From Anaerolineae bacterium (GTDB lineage: Bacteria; Chloroflexota; Anaerolineae; JAADDB01): 6,637 nt of DNA. Under the pieces are notes generated by a model. The model saw nothing but the letters and a program-made list of their open reading frames with translations, searched no databases and was not told where the DNA came from. The DNA lies in NCBI GenBank assembly GCA_015486895.1, contig WFQT01000454.1, forward strand, positions 1-6,637, in the 5' to 3' direction. Each line of letters begins with the position of its first letter. Position 1 is the first letter of the stretch. Of the stretch, positions 6,520 to 6,637 are shown piece after piece. The translations under genes were made by a program, and so were the position numbers.

Positions 6520-6637
6520 CTAAGTTTTGGTACCAGAAATAGCGTTTGAGGTCTTCCAGAGGCGTGAAATGGCGCTTTTTGTCGTGCTCAGCGCCGTCCT
6601 TACCGTGTCGGCGGCGCCTTTTAGCGGACTTTCACGA
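6520..6637 (-). CDS. Possible 3' end of a leftward gene at the window edge
   Basis: The minus strand is open from the window edge for 38 codons (RESPLKGAAD at its beginning, NAISGTKT at its end) to a TAG at 6522-6520, 50 bases before the terminator hairpin. That spacing is what a gene end would show. The residues are low in information and match no family I know. Another minus frame (6631 downward) looks more protein-like but runs through the terminator, so the assignment is weak. Confidence 0.25.
   Translation of the reverse strand, partial: RESPLKGAADTVRTALSTTKSAISRLWKTSNAISGTKT

Overview
The window looks like an accessory region of a bacterial chromosome, most likely a Chloroflexota (Anaerolineae/Herpetosiphon-like) organism. 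This is inferred from protein style only: a giant secreted mosaic protein with binary-toxin-like calcium-binding and Ig-like modules, next to an XRE regulator carrying a membrane segment and an extracytoplasmic beta domain. There is no rRNA or housekeeping gene to confirm it.

Layout. Positions 4503 down to 1 (minus strand) are one uninterrupted reading frame of 1501 codons that leaves the window without a stop. It begins with a strong Shine-Dalgarno and a signal peptide. Its core (about residues 262-860) reads like the calcium-binding, pore-forming and third domains of anthrax protective antigen (PA) and clostridial binary toxin B components. In place of the PA receptor-binding domain it continues for more than 640 residues into beta-rich modules. 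From 4504 to 5021 lies an AT-rich divergent intergenic region. It holds a perfect 14-bp palindrome, a 56-bp interrupted palindrome, a possible 47-codon ORF with its own Shine-Dalgarno, and a good sigma-70-type promoter pointing right. Positions 5022-5867 (plus) encode the membrane-anchored XRE regulator. A 42-codon ORF with a signal peptide (5941-6068) follows. From 6069 to the end there is no confident gene, only a clear bidirectional intrinsic terminator at 6444-6474 and an ambiguous coding end at the right edge.

How it may work together (inference). The regulator and the giant secreted protein are divergently transcribed from one operator-rich spacer. The simplest hypothesis is that the regulator senses something outside the membrane through its beta domain and controls the secreted PA-like protein. 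The secreted protein would use a PA-type pore module, possibly to insert into a target membrane. Whether the unseen C-terminus carries an effector cannot be judged from this window.
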